In this document: positions 13,521-21,166 of the stretch, in pieces | Layout of the letters: each line of letters begins with the position of its first letter | Numbering within the stretch: the stretch's first letter is position 1 | Program-made: the position numbers and the translations under genes | Notes under the pieces: model-generated | Seen by the model: only the letters and a program-made list of their open reading frames with translations | Told to the model about the DNA's origin: nothing | The model's database searches: none | Assembly: GCA_001823505.1 (NCBI GenBank) | Contig: MHUS01000016.1 | Coordinates: forward strand, 4,555 to 38,238 | DNA: 33,684 nt | Direction of reading: 5' to 3' | Source: Candidatus Yonathbacteria bacterium RIFCSPHIGHO2_01_FULL_51_10 | GTDB lineage: Bacteria; Patescibacteriota; Minisyncoccia; Phycocordibacterales; UBA1539_B

Positions 13521-14747
13521 TTATCGCAGTAAATTACTGATTGGTGCAAAGAAGTTATCCCCAGAGCTATTTTTGTGTTGCGACTCCTCCTGATCTTCAT
13601 CCGTCTCTTTTGTGTCCGCAGGAATGGGCGTGGGCTCAGAGTTGCTGGTTGAAGTTCCCGTTTCTGTGCCGCCCTCAAGGGACGGCGCGGATGGTATCTC
13701 GGTCGGCGGCGCTGGTGTCGAGGTTTCGATCACTGAAGAGAGCTCCTCCTCATCGTCTTCTTCGTCGAGGGCGGGCACTCCGACACGAACGTTGAATTTA
13801 TGTTCGAGCTTCTTGATGTTCTGCGCTTCTTTGGTGAACTTCACCCCTTCCGTAAAAGAGCGCAGTGCCTCACTATACTTCCCCTCCTTTAACTGCTGCT
13901 CGCCTTCGCTCACCTTCCCTGTTGCCGACGTTAATGCGCGCACAGCCGCAGAATCCTCACCGGAAGAAGCATCCTCAGAGACAACCGCTTGAGCCGCTAT
14001 GATACCGGCTGCTGCCTGCGCTTTTTTCTCTTCCGCATTTTTTTGTATGACACCGTCATCCGACACTTCTTCGCTGTGTCCATTCTGTTCTTGACCAGAC
14101 ACCATCGCAAAGACGTTGAGTGTCGTCCGGGCACTTACCGCCGCCGCGAGCTGCACAACATTCTCTCGCTCATCATTCTCAGGAGCTTGTTGTGCGATCG
14201 CGGACAAAACCTGCCCATGAGCGCTGAGTGTTGCTTCCATGTCGGAAATAATCTGGCTACTGTCGGCAACCTCACCCTCTGCCTTAATTGAGGCCATGTA
14301 TGATTCCACATTGCCGACATGTTCGTTCATTCCCGCCTCAAGCGATATCTTTGTTTCTGTGGTAAGACGCCCCTCCACGGCAAGTTGTTCTGCCTCCTGA
14401 AGACGACGGTCCACCAAATCAACCTCAACCACCGCCTTAGTGTAGGACGTTTGTGCGAGAGCAATACGGACAGGTTCATTGATTGAGACCTTGATCGGAT
14501 AAAGTATATCGCCCGGTAATGCCCCCTCAGCGGCATACGACACCGTGCTTCCAATGAGAAGCGCACTGATAACGCTCCCTGCGGCAAGCACGCGAGAACG
14601 AACACTCAGGTCAAACAAAGAGCCCCGAGTGCTATGCATTAACACTCCCGTTCGACGCACAATAACAGCACGCATTGCGCGCTTTTCATTCGCAGTGAGT
14701 CGAACTGAACGCATCATATAAAAAATGTTTTGAAAATCGTTATTCAT
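13521..14747 (-). CDS. DUF5667-domain membrane protein, probable anti-sigma partner, 408 aa
   Basis: Residues 1-50 are a basic cytoplasmic section (MRSVRLTANEKRAMRAVIVRR). A membrane helix follows at about 52-72, then the DUF5667 start EGALPGDILYPIKVSINEPVR and DRRLQEAEQLAVEGRL. The outer part is helical with an acidic, Pro/Thr-rich C-terminal tail (about 325-395). The start overlaps the end of the ECF sigma gene by 8 nt (ATGAATAA), a typical sigma/anti-sigma layout. By position and topology it probably holds the sigma factor at the membrane and senses an envelope signal. This is an inference: the N-terminal section is short and I see no zinc-binding ZAS motif (HxxxCxxC). Confidence 0.85.
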   Translation of the reverse strand: MNNDFQNIFYMMRSVRLTANEKRAMRAVIVRRTGVLMHSTRGSLFDLSVRSRVLAAGSVISALLIGSTVSYAAEGALPGDILYPIKVSINEPVRIALAQTSYTKAVVEVDLVDRRLQEAEQLAVEGRLTTETKISLEAGMNEHVGNVESYMASIKAEGEVADSSQIISDMEATLSAHGQVLSAIAQQAPENDERENVVQLAAAVSARTTLNVFAMVSGQEQNGHSEEVSDDGVIQKNAEEKKAQAAAGIIAAQAVVSEDASSGEDSAAVRALTSATGKVSEGEQQLKEGKYSEALRSFTEGVKFTKEAQNIKKLEHKFNVRVGVPALDEEDDEEELSSVIETSTPAPPTEIPSAPSLEGGTETGTSTSNSEPTPIPADTKETDEDQEESQHKNSSGDNFFAPISNLLR

Positions 14748-15267
14748 TTGTTCTTAGTAATTTCCGAAGCTCATTGATCCCGCGGTGAAGTCGCACTGAC
14801 ACCGCATTTTCTGTTTCTTTGGTAAGTGCGGCGATGTCCTTCACACTCATGTCATCAATATACCGCAACACGAGGGCTTCGCGTACATGATCGGGAAGTT
14901 TCTCCATAGCATGTTCCACCTCCGTCATCTCAACCGCGCGAATAATTCCCTCATGTGCTCTCGTATCTTCCGTATCAAACCCATCCTCCTCACGAAGGAG
15001 GTCGAGGGAAAGCCCGTGTTTCCTGCGGCCGCGATACTCGTCAATGATCAAATTCCGCGCGACCCGATACAAGAGTGCCTGCATGTTTTCCACCTCGTCC
15101 TCAGCGTGTTTTTGTAAATACTCCCATACCCGCACAAACACCTCTTGCGACAGCTCCTTTGCCCGCTCGCGGTCATTCACACGGAAAAAGCAGTGCCGAA
15201 AGATAGCATCCGCATACTCGTCGTAGGCAGAAAGAAAGACCTGTTCCATGTGCTTTGGGGTACTCAT
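14740..15267 (-). CDS. ECF-type RNA polymerase sigma factor, 175 aa
   Basis: Region 2 is clear (EYADAIFRHCFFRVNDRERAKELSQEVFVRVWEYL), as is RVARNLIIDEYR of region 2.4. Region 4 holds a helix-turn-helix: LPDHVREALVLRYIDDMSVKDIAALTKETENAVSVRLHRGINELR. The size and domain pattern fit extracytoplasmic-function sigma factors. The ATG at 15267 (MSTPKHMEQ) is preferred over the first possible one at 15339, which would add residues unlike the family; the ATG at 15249 is also possible. It overlaps the DUF5667 gene by 8 nt, and the pair most likely forms one signalling unit. A possible -10 (TGT-AATACT) lies about 25 nt upstream. Confidence 0.92.
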   Translation of the reverse strand: MSTPKHMEQVFLSAYDEYADAIFRHCFFRVNDRERAKELSQEVFVRVWEYLQKHAEDEVENMQALLYRVARNLIIDEYRGRRKHGLSLDLLREEDGFDTEDTRAHEGIIRAVEMTEVEHAMEKLPDHVREALVLRYIDDMSVKDIAALTKETENAVSVRLHRGINELRKLLRTNE

Positions 15268-15383
15268 ACAATAAGACGTGGAGAAACTCAAAGTATTACA
15301 AAGGGGGCTATTATGCAAGCCCTGTAGCAAAAACCTCATTGCTTTCTACTGCGGGGCCTGCTCGATGTATACAAGAGAGGTCG

Positions 15384-16325
15384 TTACGCACGCGTACGAT
15401 TCGCCATCACCGATTTATTGAAAAAATATCCTATGATAAGTATTGCGGCTACGGGAGAAAGCCATGATGGGACGTGCACCCCGAATGCTTCAAGCATCAT
15501 AATGCTACCCAGAAATCCTATAGAATACATAGCGCCATTTTTGAGATACTTATATGACCGGATCCGATCAATATTGTGTACGGTGAGTTGTCGTAGGACG
15601 ATCGCGCCAATACCGTTGCCGATCAAAATAAGCGGCACAATAGTGGTGAAGGCAAATGCACCAACGACACCGTCAATGCTGAACGTAAGGTCAAGCACCT
15701 CAAGAAATGCGACTTTCGCCCAGTCGGACATAGCGCTCGTCTCTCCGTCCGCGATGAGGCGTTCCTCCATTTTTGCGGCGTTTTCCTTGAACCCCTCAGT
15801 AACGAAGAAAGCTCCGAAGCCGATCGCCGCCGCAAGCGCAAGTGGCATTGCTTGTTCTCCCGCGCCATTGTTAAGTGCCATCATCACCCCAATAAGAAGT
15901 AGTGCAGCAACTGAATAGAACCAGACTGCGCCAAACCGCAGAATGGGGCGTTCCAGAGGAAGTCCGAACTCCTTGTCTTCGACAAAAAGCCAGTGAAGCG
16001 AAAGAAGGATCAGGAACATTCCCCCGGCAATCAAAATGAGTGGCGTCGAAGCGTGAATCGCAGCGGCCACACTTGGGTCACTCGACCACATTGCTTGGAA
16101 TGCACCAAAAACGCCTATGTTTGGATTCGCAAAAAAAACAATGAGCGACGGCAAAAGCCCGCGCACCACGAACACCGCAAAAAGAATCCCCCAAAACAAA
16201 AAGAACTTCCGGGCCTTCTCGCTTTTCATTGTCGCAAGCACGTCAGCATTCACGACTGCGTTGTCAATACTTGAGACAACCTCAAACACGATCAGGCCAA
16301 TAATAATCAGAATAAGTTCTATCAT
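15384..16325 (-). CDS. DUF475 / TerC-like integral membrane protein, 313 aa
   Basis: A polytopic membrane protein of the DUF475 family, related to TerC. The family markers FEVVSSIDNAVVNADVL near the N-terminus and LTFSIDGVVGAFAFTT in the second half are present, as is FFVTEGFKENAAKMEERL. TerC-like proteins are linked to metal ion (manganese) export and tellurite resistance; the role of DUF475 itself is not settled. The ATG at 16325 is chosen because an upstream in-frame start would run into tRNA-Val. Only 9 nt separate the tRNA 3' end from this ATG, so the mRNA is probably released by tRNA processing. No Shine-Dalgarno is seen. Confidence 0.9.
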   Translation of the reverse strand: MIELILIIIGLIVFEVVSSIDNAVVNADVLATMKSEKARKFFLFWGILFAVFVVRGLLPSLIVFFANPNIGVFGAFQAMWSSDPSVAAAIHASTPLILIAGGMFLILLSLHWLFVEDKEFGLPLERPILRFGAVWFYSVAALLLIGVMMALNNGAGEQAMPLALAAAIGFGAFFVTEGFKENAAKMEERLIADGETSAMSDWAKVAFLEVLDLTFSIDGVVGAFAFTTIVPLILIGNGIGAIVLRQLTVHNIDRIRSYKYLKNGAMYSIGFLGSIMMLEAFGVHVPSWLSPVAAILIIGYFFNKSVMANRTRA

Positions 16326-16334
16326 ACGTTTTTG

Positions 16335-16408
16335 TGCACCCTGGAAGATTCGAACTTCCGACCCCTGCAATGTGAATGCAGTGCTCTAACCAGCTGAGCT
16401 AAGGGTGC
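16335..16408 (-). tRNA. tRNA-Val(CAC)
   Basis: Full cloverleaf on the minus strand: acceptor GCACCCT with AGGGTGC, D arm GCTC-AGCTGGTTA-GAGC, anticodon stem CTGCA with TGCAG, loop TTCACAT giving anticodon CAC, and T arm GGAAG-TTCGAAT-CTTCC. Discriminator A; CCA is not encoded. Confidence 0.96.
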
Positions 16409-16537
16409 GTGGTATTTCTTTGTCTAACCAAAACAGCTAAGGGTGCAGTTTATATTTTTTCGCCTAACCAAAACAGCTAACGTTGCGGTACACCTTTCGC
16501 CTAACCAATCCGCCGGCTGGCGGAAGTTAAAGGTGTG
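16386..16537 (-). repeat. Degenerate tandem copies of the tRNA-Val 5' half
   Basis: The 5' part of tRNA-Val (16386-16408) is followed upstream by imperfect copies at 16424-16446, 16464-16486 and, more decayed, 16501-16537. Each starts CTAACC and runs to GCTAAGGGTGC or a variant (plus-strand view). The units repeat every 37-40 nt. The copies carry AAAACA in place of the D-stem sequence and have no anticodon arm, so they are not functional tRNAs. Confidence 0.65.
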
Positions 16538-16615
16538 AACAAAAAAGAGTATACGGGAATTGGGCAATTTTATCCACTCAGCAAATCCTCCCAAGGACTC
16601 CCCTTGGAATTCTCC

Positions 16616-17125
16616 TTAAAAACAGGTACCTGTCGACAAGCAAGGCCAGGGCGCCGCCAGCCTAAGGTTCAAATCCCAAATAGCATAGGAGAGGTACGTC
16701 GCGAACACAACCCAAACCGCGTAAGGCACCAAAAGAAGCGCTGCCGTACGCGATGACTTCCAAATAAGGAGAACGAGCATGATCACCGTAAGGGCGAGGA
16801 TCGCCGCAGTAATGACCGCCAATCCAAGCAAGTGTACGCCAAAGAACGCTGCGCTCCACAACACATTCACCACCGCATTCATAATAAAAAAGCGGATGAT
16901 ATGCTTAAAGATCCACGTCCGTTCAACCTTATTCCATACAATAAGCGCGGAAATCGTAGCAAGGACGAAAAGCACGGTCCATACTGCGCCGATGATCGCT
17001 CCTGACGGTGTCCACGATGGAAGCGCTATCGTTTGATACCAATCCATTCCCCCGCTCGTAAGCAAGCTCCCTACGGTCGCAACAATGATTGTGATAAGTG
17101 GGATGATGATGTAGTTAGATTTCAT
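16616..17125 (-). CDS. tspO: TspO/MBR family membrane protein, 169 aa
   Basis: A five-helix membrane protein of the tryptophan-rich sensory protein / translocator family. Typical features are MDWYQTIALPSWTPSG after the first helix, VWTVLFVLATISALIVW, VVNVLWSAAFFGVHLLGLAV, and the conserved end PYAVWVVFATYLSYAIWDLN. TspO binds porphyrins and other tetrapyrroles and may degrade or export them. The length agrees with the family plus a 15-residue tail. No Shine-Dalgarno; a TACAAC lies 6 nt before the ATG and might be a -10 element. It is read on its own on the minus strand, followed by the tRNA-like repeats. Confidence 0.92.
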   Translation of the reverse strand: MKSNYIIIPLITIIVATVGSLLTSGGMDWYQTIALPSWTPSGAIIGAVWTVLFVLATISALIVWNKVERTWIFKHIIRFFIMNAVVNVLWSAAFFGVHLLGLAVITAAILALTVIMLVLLIWKSSRTAALLLVPYAVWVVFATYLSYAIWDLNLRLAAPWPCLSTGTCF

Positions 17126-17199
17126 TTTGTTGTTGTACTGCTTTTAAAGACAACTCGGTGGACTACATCCGTGCGAATTGGAACCAAATACTTCGGTGG

Positions 17200-17433
17200 T
17201 TAGAAAATACTTGTGAGTGCTTCCCAAGCCAAAATAACAGCCATGCCTGGTATTGCGACAGTGCTATTAAACCTACATAATGTTCCGGTTTTTATGTAAT
17301 CAGACGATGAATATGGTGGTGGCGTGGTCGTCCACTGATGGCAATAATTTATTTCAACAGCCGCTGAAATCAAGGAAACTCCCAAAATGACGAGCGCTGC
17401 AATTCCTGCTATTTTCCAATAATTTTTCTTCAT
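17200..17433 (-). CDS. Small membrane protein, 77 aa
   Basis: Function unknown. The protein has a first TM segment (WKIAGIAALVILGVSLISAAV), a short polar loop with two cysteines and a TTTPPPYSSSDY stretch, and a second hydrophobic segment (TVAIPGMAVILAWEALTSIF). The loop layout suggests both ends lie on the same side. The ATG at 17433 is chosen; the next in-frame start is a TTG three codons earlier. An extended -10 (TGC-AATAAT, 17445-17453) lies 11 nt upstream and no Shine-Dalgarno is visible. It sits between tspO and tRNA-Ala. Confidence 0.55.
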   Translation of the reverse strand: MKKNYWKIAGIAALVILGVSLISAAVEINYCHQWTTTPPPYSSSDYIKTGTLCRFNSTVAIPGMAVILAWEALTSIF

Positions 17434-17473
17434 CGTTATCAATAATTATTGCAAATTATGACTTTTTATAATT

Positions 17474-17547
17474 TGGTGGACCTAGGCGGAATCGGACCGC
17501 CGTCTGCGCAATGCGAATGCGCTGTGCTACCACTATACCATAGGCCC
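17474..17547 (-). tRNA. tRNA-Ala(CGC)
   Basis: Cloverleaf on the minus strand: acceptor GGGCCTA with TAGGTCC, including the G3:U70 pair that marks alanine tRNAs; anticodon stem GCGCA with TGCGC; loop TTCGCAT giving anticodon CGC; T stem GGCGG with CCGCC. The T loop reads TCCGATT, so position 55 is C instead of the near-universal T. ACCA follows the acceptor, so CCA appears encoded, unlike in the other three tRNAs here. Confidence 0.9.
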
Positions 17548-17688
17548 AAGTGAGGGATAAAGAAAGTGTTTACATTTTCTTTTCCCGAACGCAGGGTCTA
17601 TATTTTTAATATAGGCCCGAACGAGAGACGAAGAGGCGTTCCCTCCCACCTTCGTCCGAAAATCATACCGCAAACCCAACCGAAACGC

Positions 17689-17724
17689 AAAACGCACGCC
17701 CCGACAATTCGGGGCGTGCGTTTT
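17689..17724. terminator. Strong bidirectional hairpin terminator after the secreted GH8 gene
   Basis: A 16-bp stem (17689-17704 with 17709-17724), loop CAAT, GC core with flanking A and T runs. It ends the polysaccharide locus (stop at 17764) on the minus strand. A smaller AT-rich hairpin (17594-17618, loop TTT) lies between it and tRNA-Ala. Confidence 0.92.
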
Positions 17725-17763
17725 TTGATAAATTGTGTACGTTAGAGAAGAAACCTAATCTTC

Positions 17764-19305
17764 CTAATGCTTAACAAAGAGCGTAATTGACGTACTGCCA
17801 AGAACTGCACCGGTTACAGCATCATTCGCCGTAAACGTAACACGATAGGGTCCGTTTCCGCTCCACGTCCAATCATCAAAGAGTACTTTTGATTGTTTGT
17901 GTTTCATTGAATTGGTCATCGGAACAGCCGTCCTGCCGTCGACAGAATACGTGGCTGTGTAAGCAGAAAGTGGTAAACCTTCAATAAATACTTTAAGCTT
18001 TTTTTCTCCTGAGATTGTACCTCCGTCATACGGATGAATCACCGTTATTTGTTTCGAGCCGATGACAGGAAGAGTTGAGGGAATATCCCCGCTCACCGGC
18101 AACGAAGAAGTGGCTTGTATCGCCGAGCCCGTACTCGTATCTACAACAACCACAGGGTCATTTTGGGGAGAAACGGGTGGTGTTTGATCAACAGGAAGCA
18201 CCGGCGTTACTATCGTTATCGGTGGTAATGGCAAGGAAGGTGCACTCTCGTTGGCGTGAGCACGGTTAATGAAGGCGAGCGTAAGCACACGCAAACTTGC
18301 TCCGTAGTAATCAGTGCTTTGCATCGTCTTAAGTGTATTCTCCGCATTTGCGCGGTACAATGGATCCTTAGAGACAACGCTTGCTGCAGCGATACCGGAC
18401 GCGAATGTCGTATTCAAGTACGAAGTAGTCGGCTGACCGTCAAGGGTATACCCACTTGTCGGAGATGCGGTCTGCTCAAAGAAGGCATTTATCTGAGAAA
18501 GAATCTCGTATGCACGTGGATCTCCATTCTCAACAAAGTCCGCTCCAATGCGCCATGGAATACGTATCGCATTGTACGAAAAATCATCCTTACTGTTGTT
18601 CCATGTGATACGCGCGGCCGAGGTTCCATTCGCAGTCGTCCATTCAGGGATCAGGCCTGTTGTTGGATGACGAGCAAGAAAAAGAATCTCATACGCCTTG
18701 TCATTTACGCGCATCCACCCACTGTTCCCGGTAAACTGCGCAAATTCTCTATAGTATGTCGGTGCATAATACGAAGGATTTGTTGCGTCTGATCCACCCC
18801 ATACATCACCCGGCTTAAGCACATAGGTGTTAGGCTCAACCTCATACGTGTAAACTGCATCTATGTATGCATGAGCTTGGGATGCGTATGCATCACCCCA
18901 CTTATGGGTGGCGAGGAGAAGTGCGTAACTGATATCTTCATCCGCATCAGTGGCGCCGTTTTTCCCAACGACCGTACCATTTCGGTCAATTTTCCAATTC
19001 ATGAGCCCCCGCTCATTTCGGTTTCTCTCAGCGTACCGCCACAATGCATCAAATGTGGCGCGGTCATCATTCAGAACAGCAAGGAGCATTCCGTACCCCT
19101 GCCCCTCAGAGACAGTGGCGTCTTCTGAACGCGGATCTCTAACGCGTAATTCGTCTGTCTTTGCTCCACTTTGTACAACAAAGGCGGCCTTCCATGCCGC
19201 GTACTCCGCTGATATTGTTGACGTTTCTACCGTGGTTGCTGCTGATACTGCAAATAAAGGCGCGAATACAATGATTCCGAGCGCCGAAAGTACAAATTTA
19301 ACCAT
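17764..19305 (-). CDS. Secreted glycoside hydrolase family 8 (endoglucanase-like) with C-terminal beta domain, 513 aa
   Basis: Residues 1-22 form a signal peptide. The GH8 domain (about 30-350) shows TVSEGQGYGMLLAVL with the catalytic acid E67, GATDADEDISYALLLATHKW (D120-D124), WGGSDATNPSYYAP, and YNAIRIPWRIG. In GH8a enzymes the position before A-x-R holds the catalytic base Asp; here it is N245, as in GH8b-type enzymes where the base lies elsewhere. A Pro/Val/Thr-rich linker (about 355-415) leads to an Ig-like or beta-sandwich domain (about 415-513). Substrate is probably a beta-1,4-linked glucan or glucosamine polymer. It is the last gene of the polysaccharide locus, 81 nt after the GT39 gene, with a possible leaderless promoter of its own (TATAAG 6 nt before the ATG). 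Confidence 0.92.
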   Translation of the reverse strand: MVKFVLSALGIIVFAPLFAVSAATTVETSTISAEYAAWKAAFVVQSGAKTDELRVRDPRSEDATVSEGQGYGMLLAVLNDDRATFDALWRYAERNRNERGLMNWKIDRNGTVVGKNGATDADEDISYALLLATHKWGDAYASQAHAYIDAVYTYEVEPNTYVLKPGDVWGGSDATNPSYYAPTYYREFAQFTGNSGWMRVNDKAYEILFLARHPTTGLIPEWTTANGTSAARITWNNSKDDFSYNAIRIPWRIGADFVENGDPRAYEILSQINAFFEQTASPTSGYTLDGQPTTSYLNTTFASGIAAASVVSKDPLYRANAENTLKTMQSTDYYGASLRVLTLAFINRAHANESAPSLPLPPITIVTPVLPVDQTPPVSPQNDPVVVVDTSTGSAIQATSSLPVSGDIPSTLPVIGSKQITVIHPYDGGTISGEKKLKVFIEGLPLSAYTATYSVDGRTAVPMTNSMKHKQSKVLFDDWTWSGNGPYRVTFTANDAVTGAVLGSTSITLFVKH

Positions 19306-19311
19306 AAAATT

Positions 19312-19317
19312 CTTATA
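19312..19317 (-). promoter_or_regulatory. Possible -10 element for a leaderless GH8 mRNA
   Basis: TATAAG on the minus strand, 6 nt before the ATG at 19305. An 8-bp hairpin (GCTGCGAC/GTCGCAGC, about 19348-19376) lies upstream between the GT39 and GH8 genes. Confidence 0.4.
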
Positions 19318-19386
19318 ATCTAGTTACCCCACGTCTTTTACACGCAGGCTGCGACTTCTCCTAAAGACGTCGCAGCAAGTATTTTC

Positions 19387-21153
19387 TTACAACACTTTCT
19401 GTGGTGTAATTTCTGGGATACTTAATATGTCTCCCGGGTGAATTATCTTAGGATCTCTAATTCCGTTTATTTTTTGAATGCGCGAAAGCTGCAAGTAATC
19501 CCCATAATAACGAAAAGTGATCTTTGAAAGTGTCTCTCCGGGAGCAACCACATGTATCATTCCCTTAGGTATCTCTTCGCTCTCGGCCCAACTCTCGCCG
19601 GTGGGTGTTGGTGATGCCTTTGATGCGTACTCGGCCTGGTACACGTGCACCCAAAGATTTTTTGAAAATTGATGTTTTGCGATCTTCGTAAGATGAGTAT
19701 CTAGATACGTTTTACTTTCCTTGGAGCCATATAGATCCGTGCTCACAAGAAAAAAGATTCGACTGTGCCCAACCTTGATCGCCCGCAGATCCTGTTCAAG
19801 AATTTCATCCGTAATGGCGGGGATGCCTCCTTTTCGTTTATCCCAAATAGGATAGGTAGTGAGCATTGCGTCTCCATGGTAATAATATTGCGTGGGATAG
19901 ACAAGGTACGGCGGGCTTGCGACCACAATATCCCGTGGTCCGACTTGTGAGGAAATGTACTGCGTAGCCTCACGGTAATTCTCGCGCGTAGGAACTCGTG
20001 GATCAATAGACTGATTAATGAGGAGCACTGAAAGAACGGCCAAAAAGACGCCCCCAACCGCTATACGAGATCTCGTAGGAAGTTCACCAATGAACCACGC
20101 GACAAAAATAAACAGAAGTGGAGTAACAATGATAAAGTATCGACTTAAAAAAAGCGGCAAATACTGGCTTGCAATAAATCCGATTGCGACTGGCAAAAGA
20201 ATCCCAACGGGAAGGAGTAGGATAAGTGGCGAAGACGGAGCACGCTTAGAAAGAAAGAAGAAACTCCCGAGAATTAGGATCGGCCACCCGCCGACAAGCG
20301 ACGCGGTGAGCGTGTCGGTGTGAAAACCAAACATAAATTCATAGAACTGCAGAATAACATTGAACGCATCGGGCTTTTCAAGAATCGGCGCAAGAGAACC
20401 GGAACCATAGTTGGTAACAAGAAGATACAACCAGGGAACAAAGCCGGCAACAAGCACAGCACCGACTAGCACAAAACGACGAAGCATTGTTCGTTTTTCC
20501 CCCACTTGTTCCCCGGGTGGCCTGTCAGAAAAACGTACGCGCCACGTAAGGAAAAAATATACCAGCTGAACTAAAAGGATCAGGAAGAAAAAATAGTGTG
20601 TATACATGCCCACAATGTTTACGAGCGCGTATAGAACGTACCATCGCACCCGATTCTCCTTTAGAATCTTCACATATGCATAGTAAGAAAAAATGGTAAT
20701 AAGCGTTAGCAAAGAGTACATACGTATCTCTCGGCTATACCACACCCAAAAAGGAGACAGTGCGGCAATCGCTGTCGCATAGAGCGCCCATCGTGGTCGG
20801 ATAAACTCTCGCGCCAAGAAATAGAGTGCTGGAACTGAGAGAATTCCCGGAATGAGCGCGAGGGTACGCACCGAAGCCTCACTTGGCCCAAAAAGAAGCA
20901 TCCACAAGTGAAGCAATGAATTATGGAGGGGCAAATGAACATTTTTAAGCATGTATTCCCGAATAAAATCAAGTGAGTGCATTGCCTGCCAAACGCTCTG
21001 GGATTCGTCGAGACGTAGTCCCTCTGCACCAAGACCCCATACGCGCATGAAAAGACCAAATCCGATAATCGCCCAAATGGCAGAGATGGCAAGATCGTAC
21101 CAGCGAATGATGCCAAGTGAGGCCGATGGAGATGAAGACGATGATTGAGACAT
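19387..21153 (-). CDS. GT39-type membrane glycosyltransferase with C-terminal LysM domain, 588 aa
   Basis: The first 400 residues are a GT-C fold membrane protein of the dolichyl-phosphate-mannose:protein mannosyltransferase type (ArnT/PMT-like). The hallmark acidic pair is in the first outer loop (LRLDESQSVW, D49/E50), followed by about ten or more TM helices with SPFWVWYSREIRMYSLL and MYTHYFFFL. Such enzymes use a polyprenyl-phosphate sugar and transfer it outside the membrane. After a soluble part (about 395-515), a LysM domain closes the protein (about 533-582: VVAPGETLSKITFRYYGD ... IIHPGDILSIPE). LysM binds peptidoglycan or other GlcNAc polymers. The fusion would place the transferase at the cell wall. 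It starts 13 nt after the stop of the BcsA-like gene; no Shine-Dalgarno. Confidence 0.9.
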   Translation of the reverse strand: MSQSSSSSPSASLGIIRWYDLAISAIWAIIGFGLFMRVWGLGAEGLRLDESQSVWQAMHSLDFIREYMLKNVHLPLHNSLLHLWMLLFGPSEASVRTLALIPGILSVPALYFLAREFIRPRWALYATAIAALSPFWVWYSREIRMYSLLTLITIFSYYAYVKILKENRVRWYVLYALVNIVGMYTHYFFFLILLVQLVYFFLTWRVRFSDRPPGEQVGEKRTMLRRFVLVGAVLVAGFVPWLYLLVTNYGSGSLAPILEKPDAFNVILQFYEFMFGFHTDTLTASLVGGWPILILGSFFFLSKRAPSSPLILLLPVGILLPVAIGFIASQYLPLFLSRYFIIVTPLLFIFVAWFIGELPTRSRIAVGGVFLAVLSVLLINQSIDPRVPTRENYREATQYISSQVGPRDIVVASPPYLVYPTQYYYHGDAMLTTYPIWDKRKGGIPAITDEILEQDLRAIKVGHSRIFFLVSTDLYGSKESKTYLDTHLTKIAKHQFSKNLWVHVYQAEYASKASPTPTGESWAESEEIPKGMIHVVAPGETLSKITFRYYGDYLQLSRIQKINGIRDPKIIHPGDILSIPEITPQKVL

Positions 21154-21166
21154 GGTAAATAGGAAA

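Noticed and set aside
16535..16756. Plus-strand open frame near the tRNA-like repeats
   Set aside because: It overlaps the tspO end, has no Shine-Dalgarno or promoter, and its product has no protein-like features.
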